Assembly: GCF_036169555.1 (NCBI RefSeq)
Contig: NZ_CP108032.1
Span: 4,960,001-5,024,000, forward strand
From: Streptomyces sp. NBC_00306
GTDB lineage: Bacteria; Actinomycetota; Actinomycetes; Streptomycetales; Streptomycetaceae
Direction of reading: 5' to 3'
DNA length: 64,000 nucleotides
In this document: positions 9,118-18,626 of the stretch, one piece after another
Layout of the letters: every line of letters begins with the position of its first letter
How positions within the stretch are numbered: position 1 is the first letter of the stretch
The notes under the pieces: model-generated
The model's database searches: none
What the model was told of the DNA's origin: nothing
Seen by the model: the letters and a program-made list of their open reading frames with translations, nothing else
Program-made: the position numbers and the translations under genes

Positions 9118-9272
9118 GCGCACGACTGGTTCGGGCTCCCGGGTCGCGTGGACGGGACAGGACCGACGTACCGGGGCGGGGCGCACGACTGGTTCGGGCT
9201 CCCGGGCCGGGTGGACGGGACAGGACCGACGTAACGGCGCGGGGCGCACGGCTGGTTCGGGCTCTCGGACCG
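9118..9272. repeat. 63-bp tandem repeat, about 2.5 copies, between convergent genes
   Basis: Copies begin at 9121, 9184 and 9247, each opening with CACGACTGGTTCGGGCTC or a one-base variant (CACGGCTGG in the third). The period is exactly 63 bp, with few mismatches between the first two units. The array lies downstream of both the MocR gene and the EamA gene. On the minus strand the unit reads as an open 21-residue repeat, but there is no start signal, so coding is unlikely. It has GC-rich self-complementary stretches and may contribute to transcription termination. Confidence 0.8.
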
Positions 9273-9305
9273 GTCGCCGTACAGGGCGCGGGGTGCGCCG
9301 CGCGT

Positions 9306-10175
9306 TCAGGCTCCGCGCCCGGGCGGTGACGCCGGCTGTTCCGCCTTCTCGTCGGTTTCCGCCGGGGGCTCGCCGAACCTCGCCAGGGCCAGCGCACCCG
9401 CCACCGCCACCGCGAAGCCCAGGATCGCCAGCCATGCGAGCCCTTCCCGCGTGCGGTCGCCCAGCCACACCACACCCACCAGCGCCGGACCGATCGTCTC
9501 CCCGATCACCATGCCCGCGGTCGCCGTCGTCACCGAGCCGCGCTGGAGGGCCGATGTCAGCAACAGGAACGCCGTGCCGCCGCCGACCAGCAGGGCGTAG
9601 AGGGCGGGATTGGTCAGCACCTCGGGCAGGGCGACGGTGTCGATCAGCCGGACCGAGACCTCGACGACGCCGAAGCCCGACCCGGCACCGAGTCCGAGCA
9701 CCAGCGCGCGGGAGCGGTCCGGCAGCCGGCCGGCGAGCGCGCCGACGAGCAGGATGAGGACCGCGATGCCCAGCATCGCCCACTTCAGGGTCGTCGATCC
9801 GGTGCTCTCGCCCTCCGGACCGGAGGAGAGTCCCAGCATGGCGAGGCCCGCGACGACCACGCCCACCGCGGCCCATTCGGTGCCGCTCAGCCGGACGTGG
9901 AGCATCCGGGCCGCGACCACGGCGGTGACCGCGAGGCTCGCGGCGAGCGCCGCCCCCACCGCGTAGATGGGGAGGGAACGCAGGGCCAGGATCTGCAGGA
10001 CGAAGCCGAGGCCGTCGAGCGCGAGACCGACGACGTACCGCCACTGCCGCAGGGCACGCAGCAGCAGCGCCGGGTCGACACCGGAGCCGGTTCCCGGCTC
10101 CGCCGCGCGGGCGGCGACTGCCTGGAAAACGGAGGCCGTGCCGAAGCAGACCGCTGAGGCGAGAGCGCAGATCAT
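9306..10175 (-). CDS. EamA/DMT-type membrane transporter
   Basis: 289 residues from the ATG at 10175, consisting of about nine to ten hydrophobic segments. They start with MICALASAVCFGTASVFQAVAARA and include the paired halves typical of drug/metabolite transporters (LSGTEWAAVGVVVAGLAMLGL in the first half and ATAGMVIGETIGPALVGVVWLGD in the second). The C-terminus is charged (ETDEKAEQPASPP) and probably cytoplasmic. The frame stays open upstream to 10424, but that extension has no membrane character. The substrate is unknown. The gene stands alone, divergent from a small lipoprotein gene. Confidence 0.83.
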   Translation of the reverse strand: MICALASAVCFGTASVFQAVAARAAEPGTGSGVDPALLLRALRQWRYVVGLALDGLGFVLQILALRSLPIYAVGAALAASLAVTAVVAARMLHVRLSGTEWAAVGVVVAGLAMLGLSSGPEGESTGSTTLKWAMLGIAVLILLVGALAGRLPDRSRALVLGLGAGSGFGVVEVSVRLIDTVALPEVLTNPALYALLVGGGTAFLLLTSALQRGSVTTATAGMVIGETIGPALVGVVWLGDRTREGLAWLAILGFAVAVAGALALARFGEPPAETDEKAEQPASPPGRGA

Positions 10176-10329
10176 CCCAAAGAGCACAAAGTGACTGTAG
10201 ATGAGGAGGGTTGGTGGACCGGTCGTGGCGACCCGCGAGGCGGCCACTAGTCTGTCCGCGGCCCCCTCCGTGGGGCCGGTGGTACGAGGGTTTTCCAGTG
10301 GTACGAGGGTGAACGGGGGCGAGCGTCCG

Positions 10330-10605
10330 ATGGCGCGACGCAGGCTGAGGTCGAGCACGGTGGTGCTCGGTGGCATGGGAGTGCTCGCGGCGACGATCAC
10401 GTCCTGCGGCTCGGACCCGGACAAGCGGTGTGTCGACCCGGTGACCCAGGAGAAGCTCCCCAGCTACGAGTGCGACGACAGCAACGGCACCGGTCGCTAC
10501 TACTACGGCGGCAGCTACTCGTCCGGCAAGGCCGAGGGCGGCAGCTTCGACAAGGCGGCGGTCGACCGCGGCGGGTTCGGCTGCTCCGGCTCCGGCGGCG
10601 GCTGA
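10330..10605 (+). CDS. Small lipoprotein of unknown function
   Basis: 91 residues. MARRRLRSSTVVLGGMGVLAATITSCG is a signal peptide with a lipobox ending at Cys27. The mature part is short, with three further cysteines, acidic residues (ECDDSN) and a Tyr/Gly/Ser-rich tail (GRYYYGGSYSSG ... GGFGCSGSGGG). A longer frame from 10201 exists, but the ATG at 10330 follows a GGGGGCGAGCG purine-rich stretch and starts the signal peptide. It precedes a glutathionylspermidine-synthase-like gene, an order that recalls the ygiB-ygiC pair of enterobacteria. That link is positional inference, not sequence identity. Confidence 0.75.
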   Translation: MARRRLRSSTVVLGGMGVLAATITSCGSDPDKRCVDPVTQEKLPSYECDDSNGTGRYYYGGSYSSGKAEGGSFDKAAVDRGGFGCSGSGGG

Positions 10606-10795
10606 ACCCCGCCCGTAGCCGCCTCGGCTGCGGCGGCTGAGTCCCGCCCGAAGCTGCCCGCCGGCGGCTGAGTCCCGCCCGAAGCTGCCCGCCGGCGGCT
10701 GAGTTCCGCCCGAGGCTGCTCTGCTCCGGCGGTTGCCGAGCCCCGCCCGCAGCCGCCTCGGCTGCGGTGGCCGAGCCCCGCCCCCGTACTCCAGG
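10600..10795. repeat. 31-bp GC-rich tandem repeats with hairpins between lipoprotein and ligase genes
   Basis: CGGCGGCTGAGT begins at 10631, 10662 and 10693, giving a 31-bp period with three near-identical units. Related sequence (CCCCGCCC, AGCCGCCTCGGCTGCGG) flanks them on both sides. AGCCGCC and GGCGGCT arms can form hairpins. The tract fills most of the 201-bp gap between two co-directional genes, so it could attenuate or process a shared transcript. Just before the next gene lies a usable ribosome binding site (CCAGGAAGG). Confidence 0.75.
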
Positions 10796-10806
10796 AAGGC
10801 CGCGGA

Positions 10807-11988
10807 ATGCAGCGCCACACGATCGAACCCCGGCCCGGCTGGCAGGAGATCGTCGAGGAACAGGGTCTCGTCTACCCCCTCACCCGCTACCCCGACGGCT
10901 CGCTGCGCCCGTACTGGGACGAGAGCGCCTACTACGCGTTCTCCCTCCCCGAGGTCGAGGCGCTGGAGGAGGTCGTCGAGGAACTCCACACCATGTGCCT
11001 GGCGGCGGCCGCGCACATCGTCGAGCGTGACCGGTTCGCCGACCTCGGGATCACCGACGCCCGGCTGGCCTCCCTGATAGCCGAGTCCTGGCGCAGGCGC
11101 GATGAACTCCCCTCCGTCTACGGCCGGTTCGATCTGCGCTACGACGGCACGGGCCCGGCGAAGATGCTGGAGTACAACGCCGATACGCCCACCTCACTGG
11201 TGGAGGCCGCGAGCCCGCAGTGGTTCTGGATGGAGGACCGCTTCCCCGGGGCCGACCAGTGGAACTCGCTCCACGAGCGCCTCGTCGACGCCTGGAAGCG
11301 CCAGGCCCCGCTTCTGCCGCCCGGCCCGCTGCACTTCGTCCACTCCGACGGGGACGAGCTCGGCGAGGACCTGATGACCGTGGCGTATCTGCGCGAGACG
11401 GCTGAGCAGGCGGGGCTCGCCACCGAGGCGCTGTCCGTCGAACAGATCGGCTGGGACCGGCTGTCCGGCCGCTTCGTGGACGACCGGCTGCGCTTCATCC
11501 GCTCCTGCTTCAAGCTCTATCCCTGGGAGTGGCTGACCACCGACCGCTTCGGGCCCCAGGTCCTCGCGACCCTCGACAACGGCGGCGGCACCGGCACCAC
11601 CTGCTGGATAGAGCCCGCCTGGAAGATGCTTCTGTCGAACAAGGCGCTGCTCGCGATCCTCTGGGAGCTGTATCCCGGCCACCCGAACCTGCTGGCCGCC
11701 CATCTCGACGGCCCGCGCGAACTCGCGGACAGCCGCGGCTATGTCGCCAAGCCGCTGCTCGGCCGCGAGGGCGCGGGCGTCACGATCCACGAATCCGGCC
11801 TGGCTCCCGTCGTGCGCGACGAGCCGTGCTGCTACCAGGAGTTGGCCCCGCTGCCCTCCTTCGACGGCAACCGAGTGGTGCTCGGTGCCTGGGTCGTCGA
11901 GGGCGAGGCGGCGGGGCTCGGGATCCGGGAGTCCGCGGGGCTGGTCACGGACGAATACGCCCGCTTCCTTCCCCATGTGATCCTCTGA
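10807..11988 (+). CDS. Glutathionylspermidine synthase-like ATP-grasp ligase (YgiC/YjfC family)
   Basis: 393 residues. The family start MQRHTIEPRPGWQEIVEEQGLVY and the blocks YDGTGPAKMLEYNADTPTSLVEA, ALLAILWELYPGHPNLL and LLGREGAGVTIHESG match the ATP-grasp synthetase domain of glutathionylspermidine synthase without its amidase half. The pair with a small lipoprotein mirrors ygiB-ygiC. Streptomyces use mycothiol rather than glutathione, so the true substrate is probably a different peptide and amine. AGGAAGG lies just upstream of the ATG. The stop codon sits in a palindrome shared with the convergent rocD stop. Confidence 0.88.
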   Translation: MQRHTIEPRPGWQEIVEEQGLVYPLTRYPDGSLRPYWDESAYYAFSLPEVEALEEVVEELHTMCLAAAAHIVERDRFADLGITDARLASLIAESWRRRDELPSVYGRFDLRYDGTGPAKMLEYNADTPTSLVEAASPQWFWMEDRFPGADQWNSLHERLVDAWKRQAPLLPPGPLHFVHSDGDELGEDLMTVAYLRETAEQAGLATEALSVEQIGWDRLSGRFVDDRLRFIRSCFKLYPWEWLTTDRFGPQVLATLDNGGGTGTTCWIEPAWKMLLSNKALLAILWELYPGHPNLLAAHLDGPRELADSRGYVAKPLLGREGAGVTIHESGLAPVVRDEPCCYQELAPLPSFDGNRVVLGAWVVEGEAAGLGIRESAGLVTDEYARFLPHVIL

Positions 11989-12001
11989 CCCGGCGGGTCA
12001 G
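11985..12001. terminator. 17-bp palindrome spanning both convergent stop codons
   Basis: CTGACCCGGCGGGTCAG is a perfect inverted repeat with a 3-nt centre. It contains the TGA of the ligase gene (11986-11988) and the TGA of rocD on the other strand (12000-11998). A 7-bp stem is weak alone, but its placement suggests a shared transcription end. Confidence 0.45.
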
Positions 12002-13203
12002 GCGCTCAGCACGGCCCGCAGCTGGTCGAGGCCCCAGTCCAGGTCCTCTTTGCTGATCACCAGGGGCGGGGCGATGCGGATGGTGGAGCCGTGGGTGTCC
12101 TTGACCAGCACCCCGCGGTCCATCAGCTTCTCGGAGATCTCCCGGCCGGTGCCGTGGGCGGGGACGATGTCGACGCCCGCCCACAGTCCGCGTCCGCGGA
12201 CGGCCTCCACCGCTCCGGAGCCCGTCAACAGGCCCAGCTCGTGGTGGAGATGATCGCCCAGCTCGGTGGCGCGCTGCTGGTACTCGCCGGTGCGCAGCAT
12301 CGCGATCACCTCCAGGGCCACCGCGCACGCCAGCGGGTTGCCGCCGAACGTGGAGCCGTGCTCCCCGGGCCGGTACACGCCGAGGACGTCACGGGAGGAC
12401 ACGACCGCGGACACCGGCACCACACCGCCGCCCAGCGCCTTGCCGAGGACGTACATGTCCGGCACGACGCCCTCGTGCTCACAGGCGAAGGTCTTGCCGG
12501 TGCGGCCCAGGCCGGACTGGATCTCGTCGGCGATGAACAGGACGTTCCGCTCGGTGGTGAGCCGGCGGACACCGGCGAGGTAGCCGGGCGGCGGCACGAG
12601 CACGCCCGCCTCGCCCTGGATCGGCTCGAGCAGCACGGCCACGGTGTTGTCGGTGAGCGCCGCTTCCATCGCGGCGAGGTCGCCGTAGGGAACGATCTCG
12701 AAGCCGGGGGTGTACGGACCGAAGTCGGCCCGGGCCTCCGGGTCGGTCGAGAAACTGATCACCGTCGTCGTACGGCCGTGGAAGTTGTCGGCCGCGACGA
12801 CGATCTTCGCCGTGTTGTCCGGCACGCCCTTGACCCGGTAGCCCCACTTGCGGGCGGTCTTCACGGCGGTCTCCACCGCCTCGGCGCCGGTGTTCATCGG
12901 CAGCACCATCTCCATGCCGCACAGCTCCGTGAGCTGTGTGCAGAAGTCGGCGAACCGGTCGTGGTGGAAGGCGCGCGAGGTGAGGGTGACCCTCTCCAGC
13001 TGCGCCTTGGCCGCGTCGATCAGACGTCGGTTTCCGTGGCCGAAATTGAGCGCCGAATACCCGGCGAGCATGTCGAGATAACGGCGTCCCTCGACATCGG
13101 TCATCCACGCGCCGTCCGCCGAGGCGACGACGAGGGGAAGCGGGTGGTAGTTGTGCGCGCTGTGCGCCTCGGCGGAGGCAATGGCACTCATCGATACAGA
13201 CAC
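11998..13203 (-). CDS. rocD: Ornithine aminotransferase
   Basis: 401 residues, normal for ornithine-oxo-acid transaminase. It has the class III aminotransferase landmarks: MNTGAEAVETAVKTARKWGY, FHGRTTTVISFSTDPEA, ADEIQSGLGRTGKTFACEHE and the PLP-lysine region MYVLGKALGGGVVPVSA. The reaction converts L-ornithine and 2-oxoglutarate to glutamate semialdehyde and glutamate. The start is taken as the GTG at 13203, because GGAG (13212-13209 on this strand) sits 5 nt before it; the ATG at 13191 is an alternative. It is divergent from glyA across a 381-bp gap that holds the ZTP riboswitch. Confidence 0.92.
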   Translation of the reverse strand: MSVSMSAIASAEAHSAHNYHPLPLVVASADGAWMTDVEGRRYLDMLAGYSALNFGHGNRRLIDAAKAQLERVTLTSRAFHHDRFADFCTQLTELCGMEMVLPMNTGAEAVETAVKTARKWGYRVKGVPDNTAKIVVAADNFHGRTTTVISFSTDPEARADFGPYTPGFEIVPYGDLAAMEAALTDNTVAVLLEPIQGEAGVLVPPPGYLAGVRRLTTERNVLFIADEIQSGLGRTGKTFACEHEGVVPDMYVLGKALGGGVVPVSAVVSSRDVLGVYRPGEHGSTFGGNPLACAVALEVIAMLRTGEYQQRATELGDHLHHELGLLTGSGAVEAVRGRGLWAGVDIVPAHGTGREISEKLMDRGVLVKDTHGSTIRIAPPLVISKEDLDWGLDQLRAVLSA

Positions 13204-13401
13204 GGGATCTCCGTTCGGGTAGAGACAAGGCGTCCGGCCGGCACGGGGTGCGGGCTGGCGGCCGGAGGGGCCGGGGGACCGACAGCGGTTGTTGTCCAGT
13301 GGTTGTTTTTCCGTGGGCGTCCGCGTGATGCCCCTGTTTCTATCGTCGCTCGCATCATGGACGAAGAAACCTTGCTGTGGCGAGCGAGCATTAAGGTTGG
13401 T

Positions 13402-13492
13402 GGTACGCACGGCGACTGGCGAGCGGGGAACCGACCCCGAGGGAGTCGTGCGCGCAGGAGCAGACGAGGTGCCGCCCGCCTGGGTACCCCGG
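13402..13492 (+). ncRNA. ZTP riboswitch (pfl motif) upstream of glyA
   Basis: The conserved pfl-motif elements occur in the right order. GACTGGCGAG is at 13414, a GGGG/CCCC hairpin follows, GAGGGAGTCGTG closes the first domain at 13439-13450, and a 3' domain carries CCGCCTGGGT at 13476-13485. GGCG (13418-13421) can pair with CGCC (13477-13480) as the known pseudoknot. ZTP riboswitches sense the purine intermediates ZMP/ZTP, which accumulate when 10-formyl-tetrahydrofolate is low. They often precede glyA or folD in actinobacteria. Downstream, CCTCCGG at 13527 could mask the glyA Shine-Dalgarno CCGGAGG at 13573. The rest of the 13204-13584 gap shows no gene. Confidence 0.9.
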
Positions 13493-13584
13493 CGACCCAT
13501 TCCCCAGTGGGTGCCGCCCGCCCCTGCCTCCGGTGGGGGAGCCCGAGTCGCACCCCGGGACACCCAGTGACCCCGGAGGAAACC

Positions 13585-14847
13585 ATGACCCTGCCCCACC
13601 CCGCACTCTCCGCCACCGACCCGGAACTCGCCGCGCTCGTCGGAGCGGAGGAGCAGCTCCAGGCCGAAACCCTGCGCCTCATCCCCAGTGAGAACTACGT
13701 CTCCGCCGCCGTGCTGGAGGCCTCGGGCACGGTGCTCCAGAACAAGTACAGCGAGGGCTACGCCGGCCGCCGCTACTACGAGGGCCAGCAGGTCATCGAC
13801 CAGGTCGAGCGCCTCGCCGTCGCCCGCGCCAAGGCCCTCTTCGGCGTCGAACACGCCAACGTCCAGCCCTACTCCGGCTCCCCGGCCAACCTCGCGGTCT
13901 ACCTCGCCTTCGCGGACCCCGGGGACACCGTGATGGGCATGGCCCTGCCGATGGGCGGCCACCTCACCCACGGCTGGGGCGTCTCCGCGACCGGGAAGTG
14001 GTTCCGCGGTGTGCAGTACGGCGTACGCCAGGACACCGGCCTCATCGACTTCGACGAGGTGCGCGAACTCGCCCTGAAGGAACGCCCGAAGATCATCTTC
14101 TGTGGTGGTACCGCCCTGCCCCGCACGATCGACTTCCCGGCCTTCGCGGAGATCGCCCGCGAGTGCGGCGCCGTCCTGGTCGCCGATGTCGCCCATATCG
14201 CCGGCCTCATCGCGGGCGGCGCGCACCCCTCACCCGTGCCGCACGCCGACGTGATCTCCACGACCACCCACAAGACCCTGCGCGGGCCCCGCGGCGCCAT
14301 GCTGATGTCCCGCGAGGAGCACGCCAAGGCCCTGGACAAGGCGGTCTTCCCCGGTCTCCAGGGCGGCCCGCACAACCAGACCACCGCCGCCATCGCCGTC
14401 GCCCTCCACGAGGCGTCCCAGCCCTCCTTCCGCACCTACGCGCAGTCCGTCGTCGCCAACGCCCGGGCACTCGCCGAAGCCCTGCTCGACCGCGGCTTCG
14501 ACCTTGTCTCCGGCGGCACCGACAACCATCTGATCCTGATGGACCTCACGCCCAAGGAGGTGCCCGGCAAGGTGGCCGCCAAGGCCCTCGACCGGGCCGG
14601 GATCGTCGTCAACTACAACACCGTGCCGTACGACCCGAGGAAGCCGTTCGACCCCTCCGGCATCCGCATCGGCACCCCGTCCCTCACCTCGCGCGGTCTC
14701 GGCACCGAGCACATGGCGGCCGTCGCCGACTGGATCGACCGGGGCGTGACCGCGGCCGGCAAGGAGGACGAGCAAGCGCTGGCCACGATCCGCTCCGAGG
14801 TCGCCGAGCTGATGTCCGCCCACCCCGCACCCGGTCTGGCGGGCTGA
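13585..14847 (+). CDS. glyA: Serine hydroxymethyltransferase
   Basis: 420 residues. It is a clear GlyA protein: LIPSENYVSAAVLEASGTVLQNKYSEGYAGRRYYEG, TLTHGW-type substrate region (MGGHLTHGW), and the PLP-lysine motif STTTHKTLRGPRGAM. It converts serine and tetrahydrofolate to glycine and methylene-tetrahydrofolate. The ATG at 13585 has a strong GGAGGA site 4 nt before it; the longer open frame upstream is non-coding leader containing a ZTP riboswitch. Induction when formyl-folate is short would fit the enzyme's one-carbon supply role. It is convergent with the next gene. Confidence 0.95.
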   Translation: MTLPHPALSATDPELAALVGAEEQLQAETLRLIPSENYVSAAVLEASGTVLQNKYSEGYAGRRYYEGQQVIDQVERLAVARAKALFGVEHANVQPYSGSPANLAVYLAFADPGDTVMGMALPMGGHLTHGWGVSATGKWFRGVQYGVRQDTGLIDFDEVRELALKERPKIIFCGGTALPRTIDFPAFAEIARECGAVLVADVAHIAGLIAGGAHPSPVPHADVISTTTHKTLRGPRGAMLMSREEHAKALDKAVFPGLQGGPHNQTTAAIAVALHEASQPSFRTYAQSVVANARALAEALLDRGFDLVSGGTDNHLILMDLTPKEVPGKVAAKALDRAGIVVNYNTVPYDPRKPFDPSGIRIGTPSLTSRGLGTEHMAAVADWIDRGVTAAGKEDEQALATIRSEVAELMSAHPAPGLAG

Positions 14848-14887
14848 GTCCGGCCCCGCGCCGACCTCATCGGCCGCGATGATCCCG

Positions 14888-15628
14888 TCAGCCGTCCAGT
14901 AGTTGCTGCCGCGGTCCGGTCTCCCGCGTCCCGTCGCCCCGCCCGAACGGCGGGCGCCGGAGGCGGGAGACCACCGGACGCAGGACCAGCGCCAGCACCG
15001 CTCCGCCCACGAGCCCCGGTATCGCCCACCACCAGCCTTCGGTGCCGTCCGAGGTGCGCGCGGCCGCGGTCGGCGCCGCCGCCGACCCGGCGCCTGCCGC
15101 TTCCTCCGCGGGCTCCTCCGCGGGCCCCGGCGCCGGCTGCTGTTCCCCGTCCCGGGCCGGCGGGAACTGGGCCACTCCCGCCCCGCCGTTCTTCTCGCCC
15201 ATCAGGCCCAGCTTCGTGAACAGGGCGGTCAGTTCGGCCGGTTGCCGTGCCTGGTGCCAGTACCCCTGGCGCGTCTCCAGGTTCGTCGCCGTATGGATCC
15301 AGACCAGGCCCGCCCGGTCGCCCGGATAGACCTGGTCCACCCGCCACGGCTGCACGTCGTGGATCATCCAGGTCACAGTGATCTGCCGGGTCCCGAGCGC
15401 CATGTCCAGCGACGGCGGCCGGTCCGTCTGCCCCTTGGTCGGCCCCTCGCCCAGCAGCTTCAGCAGGCTGCCGTACTCCGCGTTGCTGCTGTAGAGCGAG
15501 GCGGTCTCGCCGCTCTCGGGCGAGGTGACCAGCACGCTCGTCGGGCCGCCGGCCACCGCGCTCGGAGCGAAGACCCAGCTCAGCGCCAGCACCGTCGCCA
15601 GCGCGGCAAGTCGTCGTAGCAGTCGCAT
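14888..15628 (-). CDS. Secreted, membrane-anchored protein of unknown function
   Basis: 246 residues. A signal peptide (MRLLRRLAALATVLALSWVFAPSAVAGG) is followed by an extracellular domain of about 130 residues (SVLVTSPESGETASLYSSNAEYGSL...). Then come an Ala/Pro/Glu-rich linker and one C-terminal membrane helix (WWWAIPGLVGGAVLALVL) with a basic tail. The topology is type I, with the domain outside. GGGGGAAG precedes the ATG at 15628. It follows the sigma and anti-sigma genes on the same strand, so it may feed an envelope signal into that system. No known domain was recognised. Confidence 0.82.
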   Translation of the reverse strand: MRLLRRLAALATVLALSWVFAPSAVAGGPTSVLVTSPESGETASLYSSNAEYGSLLKLLGEGPTKGQTDRPPSLDMALGTRQITVTWMIHDVQPWRVDQVYPGDRAGLVWIHTATNLETRQGYWHQARQPAELTALFTKLGLMGEKNGGAGVAQFPPARDGEQQPAPGPAEEPAEEAAGAGSAAAPTAAARTSDGTEGWWWAIPGLVGGAVLALVLRPVVSRLRRPPFGRGDGTRETGPRQQLLDG

Positions 15629-15727
15629 ACTTCCCCCAGCGACACCGGATACGGCCCCTCCGCACCGTGTCACCTCTGGTACACCGCCCGGCCCCGCCAG
15701 GTTCCCGTTCGCGGCCGGCCACTTTTC

Positions 15728-15855
15728 CCGGACACCCGGACCCCGGACACCCGGACCCCGGACCCTGGACCCCGGACCCCCGGACCCCGGACCCCCGGAC
15801 CCCGGACCCCGGACCCTGGACCCCGGACCCCCGACCCCGGACACCCGGAACCCCG
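15728..15855. repeat. About 17 copies of a CCCGGAC-type 7-8-mer between anti-sigma gene and secreted-protein gene
   Basis: The tract is a near-perfect run of CCCGGAC, with ACCCGGA, CCTGGAC and CCCCGGAC variants. On the minus strand, the strand transcribed by the flanking genes, it reads as repeated GTCCGGG/GTCCGGGG. This gives many guanine tracts that could fold into G-quadruplexes. It lies 100-227 nt upstream of the ATG at 15628 and 95 bp after the stop of the anti-sigma gene. The remaining sequence of this 321-bp gap shows no other gene. Confidence 0.85.
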
Positions 15856-15949
15856 CGCCCCCGGCACCCAGGGGCCTCCGCGGCAGCCGGCCCACGCCGG
15901 CCCGGCCCGCCCAGGGCGCACCGGCCCCAACCCGCCCCGACTCTGACCG

Positions 15950-16802
15950 CTACCCCGACCCGGAAGGCTCCCGCGGCTCCGCCGACTCCCACGCCCAGGC
16001 CACCGACTCCGCGATCTCCTTCGCCCGTGCCAGTGCCGCCACGCCCTCCAGCCGCAGCGTCGTCCGCCCGCCCGCGGACGTCCACAGCAGCGTCGGCCCC
16101 GCCGTCCGCTCGGCCTGTGTCCACTGCTCGCCGCGTGCGTCGGTCATCCCGAACCGCAGCAGATGCGACTCCTCGAACCACAGCCCCGTGCCGTCGGCCA
16201 GCGTCACCCACTCGGGCATCAGCCGCGCCTGCTTGGCATAACCGAGGTCCAGCGCCGCCGGGAACTGATCCAGCCGGACCGTCCGCCCCCGCTCCCTCCA
16301 GCACATCGAGATCACCGAGCGGCCCGCCGGCCCCGCCACGACCGAGACGGCGTCCGGTGTGCCCAGCCCGGGCGGCACCAGCGCCCGGAAACCCGCCCGC
16401 CGCTCGGCCTCGGCCTGCGGCACGGCCTCGGCGCACCACGGCGGCTGCGCGTCCCCCAGCGGCGGTGCCGACGGGTCGTACCGCACGTCCACCCCGCCGA
16501 AGCCGAACCAGTCCGCGACCGCCGCCCGCACCGGTGGCGTGAGCACCAGGACCACCAGCACCCCGGAGAGCACCACGGTCAGCGCGCGCCACCGGCGGTG
16601 TGTCCAGCCGCGCAGCCGCGTCCCGAGGCCGGCGGGAGCGGGCGTCGGCACCGCCTCGGCGAGGAGCTGCGCCAGCACCCGCTCCGCCATCGTCTCGCCG
16701 GACACGTCAGGGACCCGGATCCCGCGACCGGCCTCGCGCAGCTCCTCCGCCAGGGACTCCCGCTCCGCCTCCCGGCCGCCGCCCGCTCTCCCGCGCCCGT
16801 CC

Positions 16803-16810
<8 letters not shown>
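15950..16810 (-). CDS. Putative anti-sigma factor, single-pass membrane protein
   Basis: 286 residues. The N-terminal 60 residues are charged and cytoplasmic. One membrane helix (ALTVVLSGVLVVLVLTPPVRAAVADWF) follows, then an extracellular domain with two regions of defined secondary structure (PPWCAEAVPQAEAERRAGFRALVPPGLG ... LWFEESHLLRFGMTDARGEQWTQ). There is no HxxxCxxC zinc anti-sigma motif. The assignment rests on topology and on the 8-bp overlap of its ATG with the end of the sigma-factor gene. The longer start at 16819 would lie deeper in the sigma gene. The extracellular part may sense the cell-envelope state. Confidence 0.7.
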
Positions 16811-18477
<1,667 letters not shown>

Positions 18478-18484
18478 GACCGCC

Positions 18485-18512
18485 TCCCGCCACCGGCCGT
18501 CCGGTGGCGGGA
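18485..18512 (+). terminator. Hairpin terminator after trpS
   Basis: TCCCGCCACCGG and its exact complement enclose a 4-nt loop (CCGT). The 12-bp stem begins 8 bp after the trpS stop codon. No long U-tract follows, which is usual for Streptomyces. Confidence 0.8.
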
Positions 18513-18626
18513 CCTCGTGCCCGTGGCCGAGTGTGTCCAAGGCCTCTGGCCACACATGCGGTGGAGGCGCCACACTGGCGAGTGCGGACACAAACGACAA
18601 CTGAGACGACATGTGAGGAGAACGAC

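Noticed and set aside
8836-11016. Long minus-strand open frame that includes the 63-bp repeat as a 21-residue repeat
   Set aside because: It runs antisense through the lipoprotein gene and out of frame with the EamA gene, with no start signal or recognisable domain.
13204-13584. Glycine riboswitch upstream of glyA
   Set aside because: The tandem glycine aptamer pattern is absent; the sequence matches the ZTP (pfl) motif instead.
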